A stretch of DNA of 64,000 bases, from the NCBI GenBank assembly GCA_964639225.1, contig CAZXCK010000004.1, positions 17,033 through 81,032 on the forward strand, given 5' to 3'. This stretch comes from CAZXCK01 sp964639225. Its GTDB lineage: Bacteria > Chloroflexota > Anaerolineae > Aggregatilineales > Phototrophicaceae. The position numbers were made by a program, and so were the translations under genes. The notes beneath the pieces were generated by a model. That model searched no databases, was not told the origin of the DNA, and saw only the letters and a program-made list of their open reading frames with translations. Shown here piece by piece: positions 8,210-18,337 of the stretch. The first letter of the stretch is position 1; every line of letters starts with the position of its first letter.

Positions 8210-9010
8210 ATGACACGGCTGCTGATGTTCGCGATCCTGAGTATCGCGCTGGCCGGGTGCCAGGTGTTCGGCGGCGACGATTCCTCGGCACAGCCGCAGG
8301 ACGAGCCGGTCCTCATTGAGTGGGAGCGCAGCCCAATGGCGGTTGTATTCCGCGCCGACGTGGTCGGCGGCGACGACGAAAACGCACTCCACCGGCGCAG
8401 CGAGGTGCCGCTGTGTACGATCTACGGCGACGGGCGCGTAGTCTGGTCCTTCAGCAGTTATGAGGACGGTTCACAGGTGTTGTTCGACCACCTGACCGAA
8501 AGACAGGTGCGCCACTTCGTCGAACTGTTAACCACATACTGGGAAATCTACAATCACGAGTCCGGCCTCGACATGATCCTCAGCGAGACGCGCCCTGTTG
8601 TCGAGCAGATCACACTAACGGTCAACGGGCAAACACACACCACCGATGCCCTTAGCGGGTGGGACTACAATTACTTCATGGATATTCTCAATACCTGCGC
8701 CACAATTGGCGAGACCCCCACCGTATTCGAGCCACAGGGCGGCTGGGTATCGGTGGAGCGCATTGTCTACGATCCGATGGCCCCAGCCAATAGCTGGAAC
8801 GCCGACGCCACCGGCCTGAACCTGGACACGCTGGCGACCACCGGCGAACGTCAGTGGGTCACCGGGCAGGTGCTGCGCGTGCTGTGGTACTGGATTCACA
8901 ACTCGCCGCCAACCCTGCAATTCGTCCAGAGCGGCGACGCATTCCGCGTCGCACTGGAAGTGCCCAGCGTCACCCGCGCTTCACCCCCGCCACCACAGGA
9001 GCAGGACTGA
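8210..9010 (+). CDS. Lipoprotein of unknown function
   Basis: A protein of 266 residues. I take the ATG at 8210, nine bases after GGGAG, because it gives a textbook lipoprotein signal (MTRLLMFAILSIALAGC, lipobox LAGC with Cys17). Upstream in-frame starts would put a polar extension in front of it. The mature protein begins with a Gly/Asp/Ser/Gln tether and contains strands such as VPLCTIYGDGRVVWSF. Two further Cys residues might pair. I recognise no known domain. It is transcribed convergently with the MaoC-like gene 19 bases downstream. Confidence 0.7.
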   Translation: MTRLLMFAILSIALAGCQVFGGDDSSAQPQDEPVLIEWERSPMAVVFRADVVGGDDENALHRRSEVPLCTIYGDGRVVWSFSSYEDGSQVLFDHLTERQVRHFVELLTTYWEIYNHESGLDMILSETRPVVEQITLTVNGQTHTTDALSGWDYNYFMDILNTCATIGETPTVFEPQGGWVSVERIVYDPMAPANSWNADATGLNLDTLATTGERQWVTGQVLRVLWYWIHNSPPTLQFVQSGDAFRVALEVPSVTRASPPPPQEQD

Positions 9011-9029
9011 GGCGCGATGACGTAAACCG

Positions 9030-9488
9030 CTAATTGTCCACCGGGCGTCTGAGAAACAATGCGGTGCGCGTAACCTCGATGCACACCACATCATTCTGAT
9101 TGCGCCCGGTGTGCTTCATTGTCACCAGTCCGGCCTCTGGCCGGCTTTTGCTATCACGGCGAGCGATGATCTCGGTCGTCACGCGGATCGTATCGCCGTG
9201 ATACAGCGGATGCGGGTGCAGCACCTGCTCGTATCCCAAATTGGCGATGATTGTGCCGGCAGTCAGGTCGGGCACGGTGACGCCGACCACAATCCCCAGT
9301 GTCAGAATCCCATTGACGATGCGCTGCCCGAACTGAGTCTGCGCGGCAAACACCTCGTTGATATGCAGCGGTTGGGTGTTCATCGTCAGGCTGTTGAACA
9401 ACACATTATCGGTCTCGGTTATGGTACGGGCCAGGTCATGCTCGATGACCTGGCCCACCTGCAACTCATCGTAATAGCGTCCGGCCAT
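9030..9488 (-). CDS. MaoC-like hot-dog fold dehydratase
   Basis: A protein of 152 residues beginning MAGRYYDELQVGQ, a typical MaoC opening, and containing FNSLTMNTQPLHINE with the Asn/His region where R-specific enoyl-CoA hydratases keep the catalytic Asp-His pair; here N-x-x-P-x-H is seen. A later HPHPLYHGDTIRV segment is also typical. Likely a hydratase of (R)-3-hydroxyacyl-CoA thioesters or a mesaconyl-CoA-type relative; the substrate cannot be told. The start lies only 4 bases after the pfkA stop, so the two genes form one transcript. Confidence 0.85.
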   Translation of the reverse strand: MAGRYYDELQVGQVIEHDLARTITETDNVLFNSLTMNTQPLHINEVFAAQTQFGQRIVNGILTLGIVVGVTVPDLTAGTIIANLGYEQVLHPHPLYHGDTIRVTTEIIARRDSKSRPEAGLVTMKHTGRNQNDVVCIEVTRTALFLRRPVDN

Positions 9489-9492
9489 CGGC

Positions 9493-10464
9493 TTACTTCG
9501 CCAGAACCTCTGCCAGTTTGTACAGTTCAGGATCAACCGGCTTGTGCCGCCCGGCGATCTCTTCCAGCGGTGTTGTGGTGATTTTTGCGCCCTGCATACC
9601 CACCAGCATACCATGATCGCCAGCCAGCATATGATCGACAGCGGCGGCAGCGGTCCGGGTCGCCAGACCACGGTCGAACACGCTGGGCGTGCCGCCGCGC
9701 TGAACATGACCCAGATGCGTGGCGCGTAGCTCAAAGCCGATGTTCTCTTCTTCCCGCGTGAAGTATTCCATAATCGCGTTAGCGTTGTGTTTGGCGCCTT
9801 CAGCGACGACGATAATCGCGTGCGATTTCCCACGCTCGTAGGTGCTGGTCAGCTCATCGGCGAGTTGTTCCGGCGTAATCTCAACTTCAGGGATCACGAT
9901 GGCCTCAGCGCCACCAGCGATACCCGCCATCAGCGCCAGATAACCGCAGTCACGCCCCATCACCTCGATGAGGAACGCGCGCTCATGCGATGCGGCGGTC
10001 ACTTTGAGGCGGTCGATGGCTTCCAGGGCGATGTTCAGCGCAGTGTCGCAGCCAATGGTGATGTCGGCCCCGTAGAGGTCGTTGTCAATCGTGGAAGCGA
10101 CCCCCACCACCGGCAGGCCCAGCTTCCACAGGGCGTTGGCCCCGGTCTGTGAGCCATTGCCACCGATGACGATCAACCCTTCGACGCCATGCTGATTGAG
10201 CGAGCGCATGGCCTTGCGCTGACCAGCTTCGGTCTTGAATTCCTCGGAACGCGCACTGCCCAGCATCGTCCCGCCGAGCTGCATAATACCACCCACATCG
10301 CGACGCCCCATCTGCTGGAGATCACCGCTCACCAGGCCGGCATAGCCATGATTCACGCCAAAAACTTCCACTCCGCGCTCGATACCAACACGGACAACAC
10401 TGCGGATGGCGGCATTCATACCGGGTGCGTCGCCACCACTGGTTAATACTGCGATTCGTCTCAT
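9493..10464 (-). CDS. pfkA: 6-phosphofructokinase
   Basis: A protein of 323 residues, the usual length of bacterial PFK. It phosphorylates fructose 6-phosphate in glycolysis. Visible are GGDAPGMN (11-18), LGSAR (R72), STIDND with Thr125, Asp127 (catalytic base) and Asp129, MGRDCGYLA, EGA and HVQRGGTPS. The nucleotide loop reads GGNGS (101-105) where E. coli PfkA has GGDGS, so the Mg-coordinating Asp103 is Asn. It is not GGDDS, the mark of PPi-dependent enzymes. An upstream GAAAGGAT gives a good ribosome binding site. MaoC-like gene follows in the same operon. Confidence 0.93.
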   Translation of the reverse strand: MRRIAVLTSGGDAPGMNAAIRSVVRVGIERGVEVFGVNHGYAGLVSGDLQQMGRRDVGGIMQLGGTMLGSARSEEFKTEAGQRKAMRSLNQHGVEGLIVIGGNGSQTGANALWKLGLPVVGVASTIDNDLYGADITIGCDTALNIALEAIDRLKVTAASHERAFLIEVMGRDCGYLALMAGIAGGAEAIVIPEVEITPEQLADELTSTYERGKSHAIIVVAEGAKHNANAIMEYFTREEENIGFELRATHLGHVQRGGTPSVFDRGLATRTAAAAVDHMLAGDHGMLVGMQGAKITTTPLEEIAGRHKPVDPELYKLAEVLAK

Positions 10465-10521
10465 GATGCGTTCTATCCTTTCGTGATAGTCCCCGCATAT
10501 CGGGCCATTCCGCCAATTTGT

Positions 10522-10554
10522 GTTTAACGTCTGTTTAAGATCAGGTTGTTAAAC
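10522..10554. promoter_or_regulatory. GTTTAA-type repeated sites between pfkA and the glycosidase gene
   Basis: GTTTAAC (10522-10528) and its inverse GTTAAAC (10548-10554) flank a third GTTTAAG (10533-10539). The group lies in the 281-base divergent intergenic region and could bind a regulator. No protein can be named. Confidence 0.3.
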
Positions 10555-10678
10555 TTGCAGTTCACAGCGCGCTTGCAATCTCGTTGGAGACATGCCACAT
10601 GCGTAGCCACGCTACGGCCTGGCGTTCCTGTGACAACGGCACGACCGAACTACAATTTAAGAGACGATTAAAGCGGTC

Positions 10679-10707
10679 GGTTGCCTCGTGGTCGTGGCGT
10701 ATATAAT
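10679..10707 (+). promoter_or_regulatory. Putative promoter of the glycosidase-GT87 pair
   Basis: A perfect TATAAT (10702-10707) lies 38 bases before the start codon. The -35 region is poor (TTGCCT at 10681-10686, spacing 15). Confidence 0.5.
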
Positions 10708-10745
10708 GGCAGTCCGTTTACCCTATCGTTAAGGATCATGCCCGT

Positions 10746-12053
10746 ATGACTACCCGCCAAAACCCAGAGTCCCGCCCTGCTTTCCAGTTGAATAATACCA
10801 CATCTTCCCCAGCTTACACCGGTTATTACTGCTGGGGCGGACCGGGGACCATCCGCATGATCGGGGTCAAGGAGTTCGCACCGCGCATCGACGAACACAG
10901 TCTGCTCACCTGCTACGATTATGACTACGTAGCGCGGGTGCAGGAATTATTCGGGGTGACTGACTACTGGGTGACATATTCGTGGGGATTCGCCGAGTCC
11001 ACTGAAGCCGAAGACCGGCGTTTTATCGCGGAACGTATCGATAATTTCAAGCGGCTGGGCATCCGTGTGCATGGGTACATCCAGGGGCCAAATCTGGTTT
11101 ACGATGAGTTTCCACAGGTCGATTGGTGGGCACGCGACCACCGCCACCGCCTGATAACCTATTATCGCGGACGGCACATGTGCTCCATCCACCACGAGGG
11201 CTACGCCCAGTACGTACTCAACAAAATCAGGGGGACTTATGACCTGGGCTTTGATGGCATTTTCGTCGACAACATCCAGCACGGACAGTTGGGTGTGCCG
11301 GCGGCAGCGGGCCGAATGCCGTTCGTCTTCTGCGGCGATTATTCGCCGGCAGCCCGCGCAGCTTTCCGTGCCGAGACCGGGCAGGACATCCCGACCGACC
11401 TCGAACTCGACCCCGACCTGACCCGCCTTTACCTGGACTTTCGAGCACGGGCCAACGAAACCTTTATCGGTCGGCTGGCAGAGGCGACTCATGAGGGCGG
11501 CATGGTTTTCGGGACCAACTTCTATGACCCCAAGTTCCACTCGCTCTATACTTACGGCATTGACCTTAAACGTATGAGTGATCTGCAGGATTACGTGCTG
11601 TTTGAGAATCATTCGCTGCCCCGCAACGACGGCAAACGCCATAACGGCTACATTGAGGACATCATCGACCAGCACAACATTGATAAGCCCGTGTTCCTCG
11701 TCTCATATGACAATGGCGTGGGCATGGCACCCCAGTTCAGGCAGGAACAGATCGACAACCTGTTCAGTGAAGCGGCGCGTTCTCGTTTTCATCTGTGCCT
11801 TAAAGGCAGCGAATTCACCACGAAGGGCGTGTGGCATTGCCTCTATCTGGACGACGTCACTGCGCCCGCCCGCGAGAAGGTGCTGCCACGCCAGGCTAAC
11901 GTCGCCGATATGAAACGCCTGGAGACTTTGCTGGCGGTATGGCCGCTGCGACAGATCATCAAGCGATACTACAATCCCATCACAACGCTGGTCTTTGAGT
12001 GGCGCATTTTTCGGGTAATGCTGAAGGTGATCTATGATCTGGCTATCAAATGA
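10746..12053 (+). CDS. Putative glycoside hydrolase-like TIM-barrel protein
   Basis: A cytoplasmic-looking protein of 435 residues without a signal peptide, starting at an ATG behind AAGGA. It has the look of a (beta/alpha)8 glycosidase related to the hypothetical GHL/alpha-galactosidase-like groups: LGIRVHGYIQG, a barrel strand FDGIFVDNIQHG with Asp and Asn at the strand end where a nucleophile would be, GMVFGTNFYDPKF, and DYVLFENHSLP with a possible acid/base Glu. The last 50 residues are basic and hydrophobic (RIFRVMLKVIYDL). It overlaps the GT87-like gene by 20 bases, so the two probably act on one glycan. The substrate is unknown. Confidence 0.6.
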   Translation: MTTRQNPESRPAFQLNNTTSSPAYTGYYCWGGPGTIRMIGVKEFAPRIDEHSLLTCYDYDYVARVQELFGVTDYWVTYSWGFAESTEAEDRRFIAERIDNFKRLGIRVHGYIQGPNLVYDEFPQVDWWARDHRHRLITYYRGRHMCSIHHEGYAQYVLNKIRGTYDLGFDGIFVDNIQHGQLGVPAAAGRMPFVFCGDYSPAARAAFRAETGQDIPTDLELDPDLTRLYLDFRARANETFIGRLAEATHEGGMVFGTNFYDPKFHSLYTYGIDLKRMSDLQDYVLFENHSLPRNDGKRHNGYIEDIIDQHNIDKPVFLVSYDNGVGMAPQFRQEQIDNLFSEAARSRFHLCLKGSEFTTKGVWHCLYLDDVTAPAREKVLPRQANVADMKRLETLLAVWPLRQIIKRYYNPITTLVFEWRIFRVMLKVIYDLAIK

Positions 12054-13413
12054 CAGCGCGAGCTGGGAACCCATGCAAACGACGCTGCCGCTCAGGGCCG
12101 CCTCGCTGTTTAATCGGCAGGGTTGGAACCCAGGACAAACCCCTGCCTTGCCAGTTGAGCAGCCAGCGTGTCGGACCTCCAGGCAGATTCCTCTGTTCTG
12201 GCTAGTGGTCGCGCTGCTGTGGTCAGCATACATTGCGATTGCCTTTTTCGTCGCCACCCAGACATCGATCGGTTCGAACGCATATTCCGCCTATCATCAG
12301 GCGGCACAGGCAGTGATCGACGGGCACGCCCTGTACACTGGGCTGGATGGCTGGGTCTATCTGTATCCACCGCTGCTGGCGCAGGCGCTGGCTCCAATCG
12401 CCGCACTGCGCAGTTACGAGGCAGCTATCAGCCTTTGGTTCATGCTCAATATAAGCCTGTTGCTGGCAAGTGTGGCACTGCTGGCGCGTCATGTGCCACT
12501 GCGTACCCGACGTTTGTTATGGCTAAGTCCGATGCTCTTTCTTCCGGTCTGGCAGGCGCTGGTCCTGGGGCAGGTGACCATCGTGCTGCTGGCCCTGCTG
12601 ACTGGCGTCTGGGTGGCCCTCCGCCAACAGCGGCCCGCGCTGGCTGGTTCGCTGCTCGCGCTGGCCGCCTGGATCAAGGTGTTCCCGGCTGTGCTGCTGC
12701 TGCTATTTGCCTGGCACCGCAACTGGCGCCTGCTGGCAGGGACAATCGTCACCGGCCTGGTGCTGCTGCTGATGCAGATTATCATTTCCGGCCCGGCAAC
12801 ACTGGTCGGATTCATGCGGACATTATTCGATCTGATTCAGAATGGGCAGCCCGCTGCGAATTATGAAAACCTGTCATTGTTTGCTTTTCTGTCGCGGCTA
12901 TTTGCCGAAAATCAATTCGTCGATCCGCTGCTAATCAGTCCGTCGCTGCTGAGTATCTCCCGGTTGGTGAGTCTGGTGGGAATCGTCGGCATAACGGGCT
13001 ATGCAATTTTCAGAACGCGAGCAAGCCACCGCATGCCCGACATCGGTTGGCGCTCTGAGCTGCAATACGCGCTGGTGATCGTCACCGTGCTGCTGATGGG
13101 TTCGACGCTTTGGGTATCAGGGCTGCCACCGCTGCTACTGGTCTACGTACTGATCCTGCGCCACCGGGATCAGCTAGCGCGTCCACGTCTGATCAACTGG
13201 TGGTGCGGCCTGTCGTTCTGGCTCATCACACTACACCAGCCGATTGTTCTGCTGTTAACATCGAACAGCCGTGACGTCGACCCACTGCTGCTTTCGGGCG
13301 GATTTTTTGGTGTGCTGTTGTTGTGGGTGCTGCTGATCCGACTTCTACTTACGCGACCTTCAACAGATACAATTATAAAAACAACAGAGCCAGGGCTACC
13401 CTGGCTCTGTTAA
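12034..13413 (+). CDS. GT87/DUF2029-type polyprenol-phosphate-dependent mannosyltransferase-like membrane protein
   Basis: A polytopic membrane protein of 459 residues with about ten segments after a polar N-terminus of some 50 residues. Features typical of the GT87 (DUF2029) family are WVYLYPPLLAQ after the first long loop, LVLGQVTIVLLAL, and AAWIKVFPAVLLL. Such enzymes transfer mannose or related sugars from a polyprenyl carrier outside the membrane. The ATG at 12034 follows AAGGTG and overlaps the previous gene by 20 bases; a second ATG at 12073 is an alternative. Its stop codon lies inside the hairpin that terminates the convergent dps gene. Confidence 0.78.
   Translation: MIWLSNDSASWEPMQTTLPLRAASLFNRQGWNPGQTPALPVEQPACRTSRQIPLFWLVVALLWSAYIAIAFFVATQTSIGSNAYSAYHQAAQAVIDGHALYTGLDGWVYLYPPLLAQALAPIAALRSYEAAISLWFMLNISLLLASVALLARHVPLRTRRLLWLSPMLFLPVWQALVLGQVTIVLLALLTGVWVALRQQRPALAGSLLALAAWIKVFPAVLLLLFAWHRNWRLLAGTIVTGLVLLLMQIIISGPATLVGFMRTLFDLIQNGQPAANYENLSLFAFLSRLFAENQFVDPLLISPSLLSISRLVSLVGIVGITGYAIFRTRASHRMPDIGWRSELQYALVIVTVLLMGSTLWVSGLPPLLLVYVLILRHRDQLARPRLINWWCGLSFWLITLHQPIVLLLTSNSRDVDPLLLSGGFFGVLLLWVLLIRLLLTRPSTDTIIKTTEPGLPWLC
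13383..13411 (-). terminator. Intrinsic terminator of dps embedded in the end of the GT87 gene
   Basis: A perfect 13-bp stem (AACAGAGCCAGGG with CCCTGGCTCTGTT) and a CTA loop. On the minus strand it is followed by GTTTTTATAATT, a good U-tract; on the plus strand there is none. It therefore serves dps, although it overlaps the last codons of the plus-strand gene. Confidence 0.85.
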
Positions 13414-13440
13414 CGCTATAAATTAGCTGTGCGTAGCGGC

Positions 13441-13965
13441 TTAGTCGTGGATCGGATCGCCCTCAATCATCGAGCGCAGGAACCACGCCATTTCCTGGTG
13501 CGCCTGCATCAGGCCCGTGAGGAAGTCCTCGGCGCCCGCATCGCCGTAATTGCTGCCGGCCTTCTCAAGGTCACCACGCAGAGAACGAACCATATCTTCA
13601 TGGTCGGCAATTATTTCAAGTACCATCTCGTGCGCAGTCGGATATACACCCGGCTGCTCGCTCAGACGGCTGCGCCCGGCCAGTTCAGACATGGTGCCGA
13701 TGGCATACACACCGTAAGTGCGAATGCGCTCGGCGATTTCGTCCACCTGGGTGTGAATAGCGTTATACTGCTCTTCAAACAGGAGATGCAGGCTGCGGAA
13801 CTGCGGCCCAGTCACGTTCCAGTGGTAGTTATGCAGCTTGGTGTAGAGCACATACTCATCTGCCAGCACCACCTGCAGCAACTCAGCCACGCCTTCGCGG
13901 TTCTCGTCACTCAGACCCAGGTCCGGTTTCAGTGTTTTGGGTGTCGATTTAGTCATGCTGCTCAT
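13441..13965 (-). CDS. dps: Dps family ferritin-like DNA-protection protein
   Basis: A protein of 174 residues. Dps proteins form 12-subunit shells that oxidise Fe(II) with hydrogen peroxide, store iron and shield DNA. The ferroxidase signature is intact: LHNYHWNVTGPQF, then LHLLFEEQY and a DEIAERIR helix, giving the His, Asp and Glu ligands at the dimer interface. The N-terminus has a few Lys and Thr residues that could touch DNA. AAAGGTG precedes the ATG. It is monocistronic, with its own terminator, and probably stress- or iron-regulated, which fits the iron genes further along. Confidence 0.95.
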   Translation of the reverse strand: MSSMTKSTPKTLKPDLGLSDENREGVAELLQVVLADEYVLYTKLHNYHWNVTGPQFRSLHLLFEEQYNAIHTQVDEIAERIRTYGVYAIGTMSELAGRSRLSEQPGVYPTAHEMVLEIIADHEDMVRSLRGDLEKAGSNYGDAGAEDFLTGLMQAHQEMAWFLRSMIEGDPIHD

Positions 13966-14040
13966 GGGTTACACCTTTCTTGTTTGCTGCCGAAAAAACA
14001 TATTCGGTGAATGCTCGTAATAACGTCATCGCTCAATTTA

Positions 14041-14067
14041 CGTATACCAACCACACTAGACCATCAA
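14041..14067 (-). promoter_or_regulatory. Possible promoter of dps
   Basis: On the minus strand TTGATG (14062-14067) precedes TATACG (14041-14046) with a short 15-base spacer, 76 bases upstream of the ATG. This is a weak match. Confidence 0.3.
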
Positions 14068-14186
14068 CATAGGTTGGATATGATATACACCTTAGCAGGC
14101 GATAAAAGCGCGCGGCGCGGGCCGAACGTGGTAGAATCAATACAATTACAGGCGGCAGTTCCGACTTACGACGAAAGGACTCGATC

Positions 14187-15362
<1,176 letters not shown>

Positions 15363-15377
<15 letters not shown>

Positions 15378-17009
15378 ATCTGCGCGCGGCTGGTCGCCAT
15401 CTGTGCCAGGAGGGCGCGCCATCGGCACAGGACGTTCCAGCGTGCGCAGTGCTTCTACTGGCATACGGCTCTGCGCTGGTGGTGTCTTGCCACTATCGCG
15501 GGGCCGCTTAAATCGGGGACGCATCACCCGCAGGTCCAGCGCCAGCCGGCTGACGCCCACGATCACGGCGAAGAACTCCAGCCGCCCGAGGAACATGCCG
15601 ACGATCTGCGTCCAAAGGACGGCTGGCGGCGCATCTGGCGCGGTGACGCCCACGCTCAGACCGGCGGCACTCAGCGTGCTGGCCGACTCGTACAGGCTGT
15701 CGCCCACGCTGTAGCCGTGTGCGGTCATGACCCCGGCGCTGACCACCAGCCCGGTCATATAGATAAACACAAACAACGCCGTGTGGCGAATCTCAGAGTC
15801 GCTGAGAAAACTACGCTGACCACCATGCCAGATCGTCGGCTCGTTGACGCTGTGGCGCGGCATGAACATCCGCCGGATTTCCCACTTCAGCCCCTTATAC
15901 AGCGTGTAAACGCGGAACTGCTTGAGGCCCGCCGCCGTCGAACCGCTGCCACCACCAATGACCATCAGCACGGTCAGCAGCAGCAGACCGAATCCGCCAA
16001 GCACATTGTGATTGACCGTGCTGAAACCGGTCGTCGTCAGGGCGGACGTCGTCTCGAAGACAGCCACACGTACGGCCTTACCTGTAGCAGCATACAGGCC
16101 AGACGTGACCACCAGCAGCATCAGCACGATGCTCAACGGCATGACCACAATCGACAAGCGGATTTCACCGTTATGAATAACCGCGCCGTAGTTACGGCGA
16201 ATCAGTAGCCAGGCCGTGAGGAAGTTCGTCGCGCCCAGGATCATCAGCACCACCAGCACCATCTCCACCGCCGGGTTATCCCAGTAACCGATGGACTCGG
16301 CTCGGGTCGAAAATCCGCCCGTAGCGACGCCCGTAAAAGCATGGTTGATGGCGTCGAAGGGGGTCATACCGGCCAGCAGCAGCGCCAGCACGCCGACGAC
16401 CAGATAGACGGCATACATGGTGACCACGATCTCCGCCGAACGGCGCACATGGGGCGCGAGCTGTTCGGTGCGGCCCTCGGCCACGCTGAGGCCGATGCCA
16501 GCGGGCGCTGTCACCGCACTGAGGGCGATGATGGCGAAGCCCGCGCCACCGACCACCTGCGCGAAACTGCGATACAACAGAATAATACGCGGCATCGATG
16601 GCGGATCGACCACCGTCAGGCCGGTCCCGGTCCAGCCGCTGGTGGACTCGAACATGGACAGGGTGAAGCTCATCTCAGTGATGACGGCAAAAGGAATCAT
16701 CCCAGCGACGATGGCCACCAGCCACAGGATGACCATCATCATCATGCTTTCCTGCACAGTCGGGCTGAATGCCTGTTCACGCGGGGCCAGCCAGCGCCAC
16801 AGCACGGCGCCAATACCCGCCAGCCCCAACCCAGTCACCACGAATGGCACGGCATAAGGTAGCTCTTCCGGATAGAAAGGCAGCACCAGCAGCGGCACGA
16901 AGAACGTCGCGCCAATAATGACCAGCACGTTGCCGCCATAGCCCAGAATAGCCCGGTAGCGTTCACGGGTGTAATTGCGCTGTCGTTGATAGCTGTTAGA
17001 TGGCTTCAC
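15363..17009 (-). CDS. trkH: Trk/Ktr potassium channel subunit TrkH
   Basis: A membrane protein of 548 residues, from a GTG overlapping the upstream trkA-type gene by 14 bases. It forms the K+ (or Na+-coupled) translocating subunit. The four pseudo-repeats are seen with their filter glycines: SGWTGTGLTV, TGVATGGFST, ALTTTGFST and TLSAAGLSVG. A GGGSGSTAAGLKQFR segment follows the third repeat, as in TrkH/KtrB. The C-terminal 50 residues are Arg/Pro-rich and cytoplasmic. With the two NAD-binding TrkA-type proteins encoded just upstream it should make a complete K+ uptake system. Confidence 0.93.
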
Positions 17010-17661
17010 CGCACAGCACCACTAAATCTTTCTCCTGGCTTTCAGGATGACTGATGAGAATCAGGTGATCGTCCACCAGCAGGCGCGTGGCCCCACGCGG
17101 AATAATCATGTCGTCATCGCGGATGATAGCCGCAACCAGCGAGCCACCAGACATACTCAGATCGGCTAGCGATTTGCCGATGGCCGGTGAGTTGGCGTCC
17201 AGGCGCACATCGGTGACGTTGAGCCGGCCCTCGGCGATGGGCATCAGCGAGGTGATATCGTCAAAGTGCGCCTGCTGCTCGATGAGCGAAGCGATGACTT
17301 TAGTCGCCGAGAAAGCCGCCGTCACACCCAGTTGCATAAACAGCGCCTCGTTTTCCGGGTCGTTGACCAGCGCCAGTGTGCGCGGCACGCCGTATAGTTT
17401 CTGGGCAATCTGGCAGGCGATCAGGTTGTCCTGGTCGTGATCGGTGAGCGCCATCACGACATCCGCCTCGCGCGCGCCCGCCTCTTCGAGCTGTTTAATG
17501 CCGCTGCCCTCTCCCTGAATAATCGTTGCATTCAGACTGTGGGCCATCTCCAGGCAGCGGGCGCGATCCTTGTGGATAATCACCACCTGATAGCCGCGTT
17601 CGATGAACTGGCGTGCCAGAAAGTAAACCGTTTTGTCTCCGCCGATGAGTATGGTTTTCAA
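16996..17661 (-). CDS. trkA: TrkA-type regulatory subunit with RCK_N and RCK_C domains and a degenerate glycine loop
   Basis: A cytoplasmic protein of 221 residues. Residues 1-130 are an RCK/TrkA-N Rossmann domain; 140-221 are the TrkA-C domain (RLNVTDVRLDANSPAIGKSLADL...DDHLILISHP). It gates the TrkH pore by binding nucleotides. The first loop reads IGGDKTVYFLA rather than canonical GxGxxG, whereas the neighbouring TrkA-N protein has it intact. Its end overlaps trkH. The two TrkA-type genes probably form a mixed gating ring. Confidence 0.9.
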   Translation of the reverse strand: MKTILIGGDKTVYFLARQFIERGYQVVIIHKDRARCLEMAHSLNATIIQGEGSGIKQLEEAGAREADVVMALTDHDQDNLIACQIAQKLYGVPRTLALVNDPENEALFMQLGVTAAFSATKVIASLIEQQAHFDDITSLMPIAEGRLNVTDVRLDANSPAIGKSLADLSMSGGSLVAAIIRDDDMIIPRGATRLLVDDHLILISHPESQEKDLVVLCGEAI

Positions 17662-17707
17662 GCCAGACCTCTCTATGCGCTATCTGTGTGAAGTCGGGGA
17701 CTCTAAA

Positions 17708-18115
17708 TCACTCGATGAGACCCAGAAAAGCCTGGGCCGATAGTTTGGTCGGACTGATGGTGTCGATGCCGAACTCACGGTAGAGCTGTTCGCGCTCTGG
17801 ATCGTAAACACGGGCGACGACTTTCGGGATACCGAAAATGCGCTTGGCGATCTGCGCGACCATCAGATTGGTGTTGTCCTGGGTGGTAATCGCCAGCAGG
17901 TAGTCGGCCAGTTCGGGACGGGCCTGGCGCAGTACGCTGACCTCGATGGCGTCGCCGATAATGCGAAAGCCACTGAACTCGTGCGACAGTTTGTCGAACA
18001 TCGCCTCACGATGATCGATGACGACCACCTGATTCCCCTGACCACTAAGCCGGTTAGCCAGCAAGCTGCCCAGCCGGCCACATCCTACGATAATAATGTA
18101 ATGTGATTTGCTCAT
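17708..18115 (-). CDS. Single-domain TrkA-N (RCK_N) potassium uptake regulator
   Basis: A protein of 135 residues from the ATG at 18115 (MSKSHYIIIVGCGRLGS). An upstream in-frame start would lie in the promoter. It has the canonical Rossmann GCGRLG and the acidic end of strand 2 (VVVID), then GDAIEVSVLRQA and DNTNLMVAQIAKRIFG, as in TrkA/KtrA. There is no TrkA-C domain: it stops right after the first domain. It lies 46 bases upstream of the two-domain trkA gene and heads the operon to trkH. Confidence 0.9.
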   Translation of the reverse strand: MSKSHYIIIVGCGRLGSLLANRLSGQGNQVVVIDHREAMFDKLSHEFSGFRIIGDAIEVSVLRQARPELADYLLAITTQDNTNLMVAQIAKRIFGIPKVVARVYDPEREQLYREFGIDTISPTKLSAQAFLGLIE

Positions 18116-18181
18116 CGCTTTGGCGTTCTCGACATAATCGATTATCCGAACTGCCCTTACCTGACAGGCGCAGCCAACTGC

Positions 18182-18208
18182 ATTATAATCCTTTTTCACC
18201 CGAAACAA
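18182..18208 (-). promoter_or_regulatory. Promoter of the trk operon
   Basis: On the minus strand a perfect TATAAT (18182-18187) is preceded by TTGTTT (18203-18208) with 15 bases between them. It lies 66 bases upstream of the ATG at 18115 and supports that start. Confidence 0.55.
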
Positions 18209-18337
18209 GGATAGTCTTTTAGCGCAGGATTACAAGCGGATATCGGCTTTTCGGCAGCCACACCGACCAGGCAGCGCCCTATCTCGTCACTTATCAAATT
18301 CTTATCCTGCGCGTAGGGCAAGCGTAGGCGTTGCGTT

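Noticed and set aside
355..10545. Repeated 11-mer TTAAGATCAGG at 355 and 10535
   Set aside because: Many 11-mers recur by chance in 64 kb; the contexts differ.
10606..10620. Short CGTAGC-CAC-GCTACG palindrome between pfkA and the glycosidase gene
   Set aside because: Only six base pairs in a GC-rich gap, no neighbouring promoter element to give it meaning.
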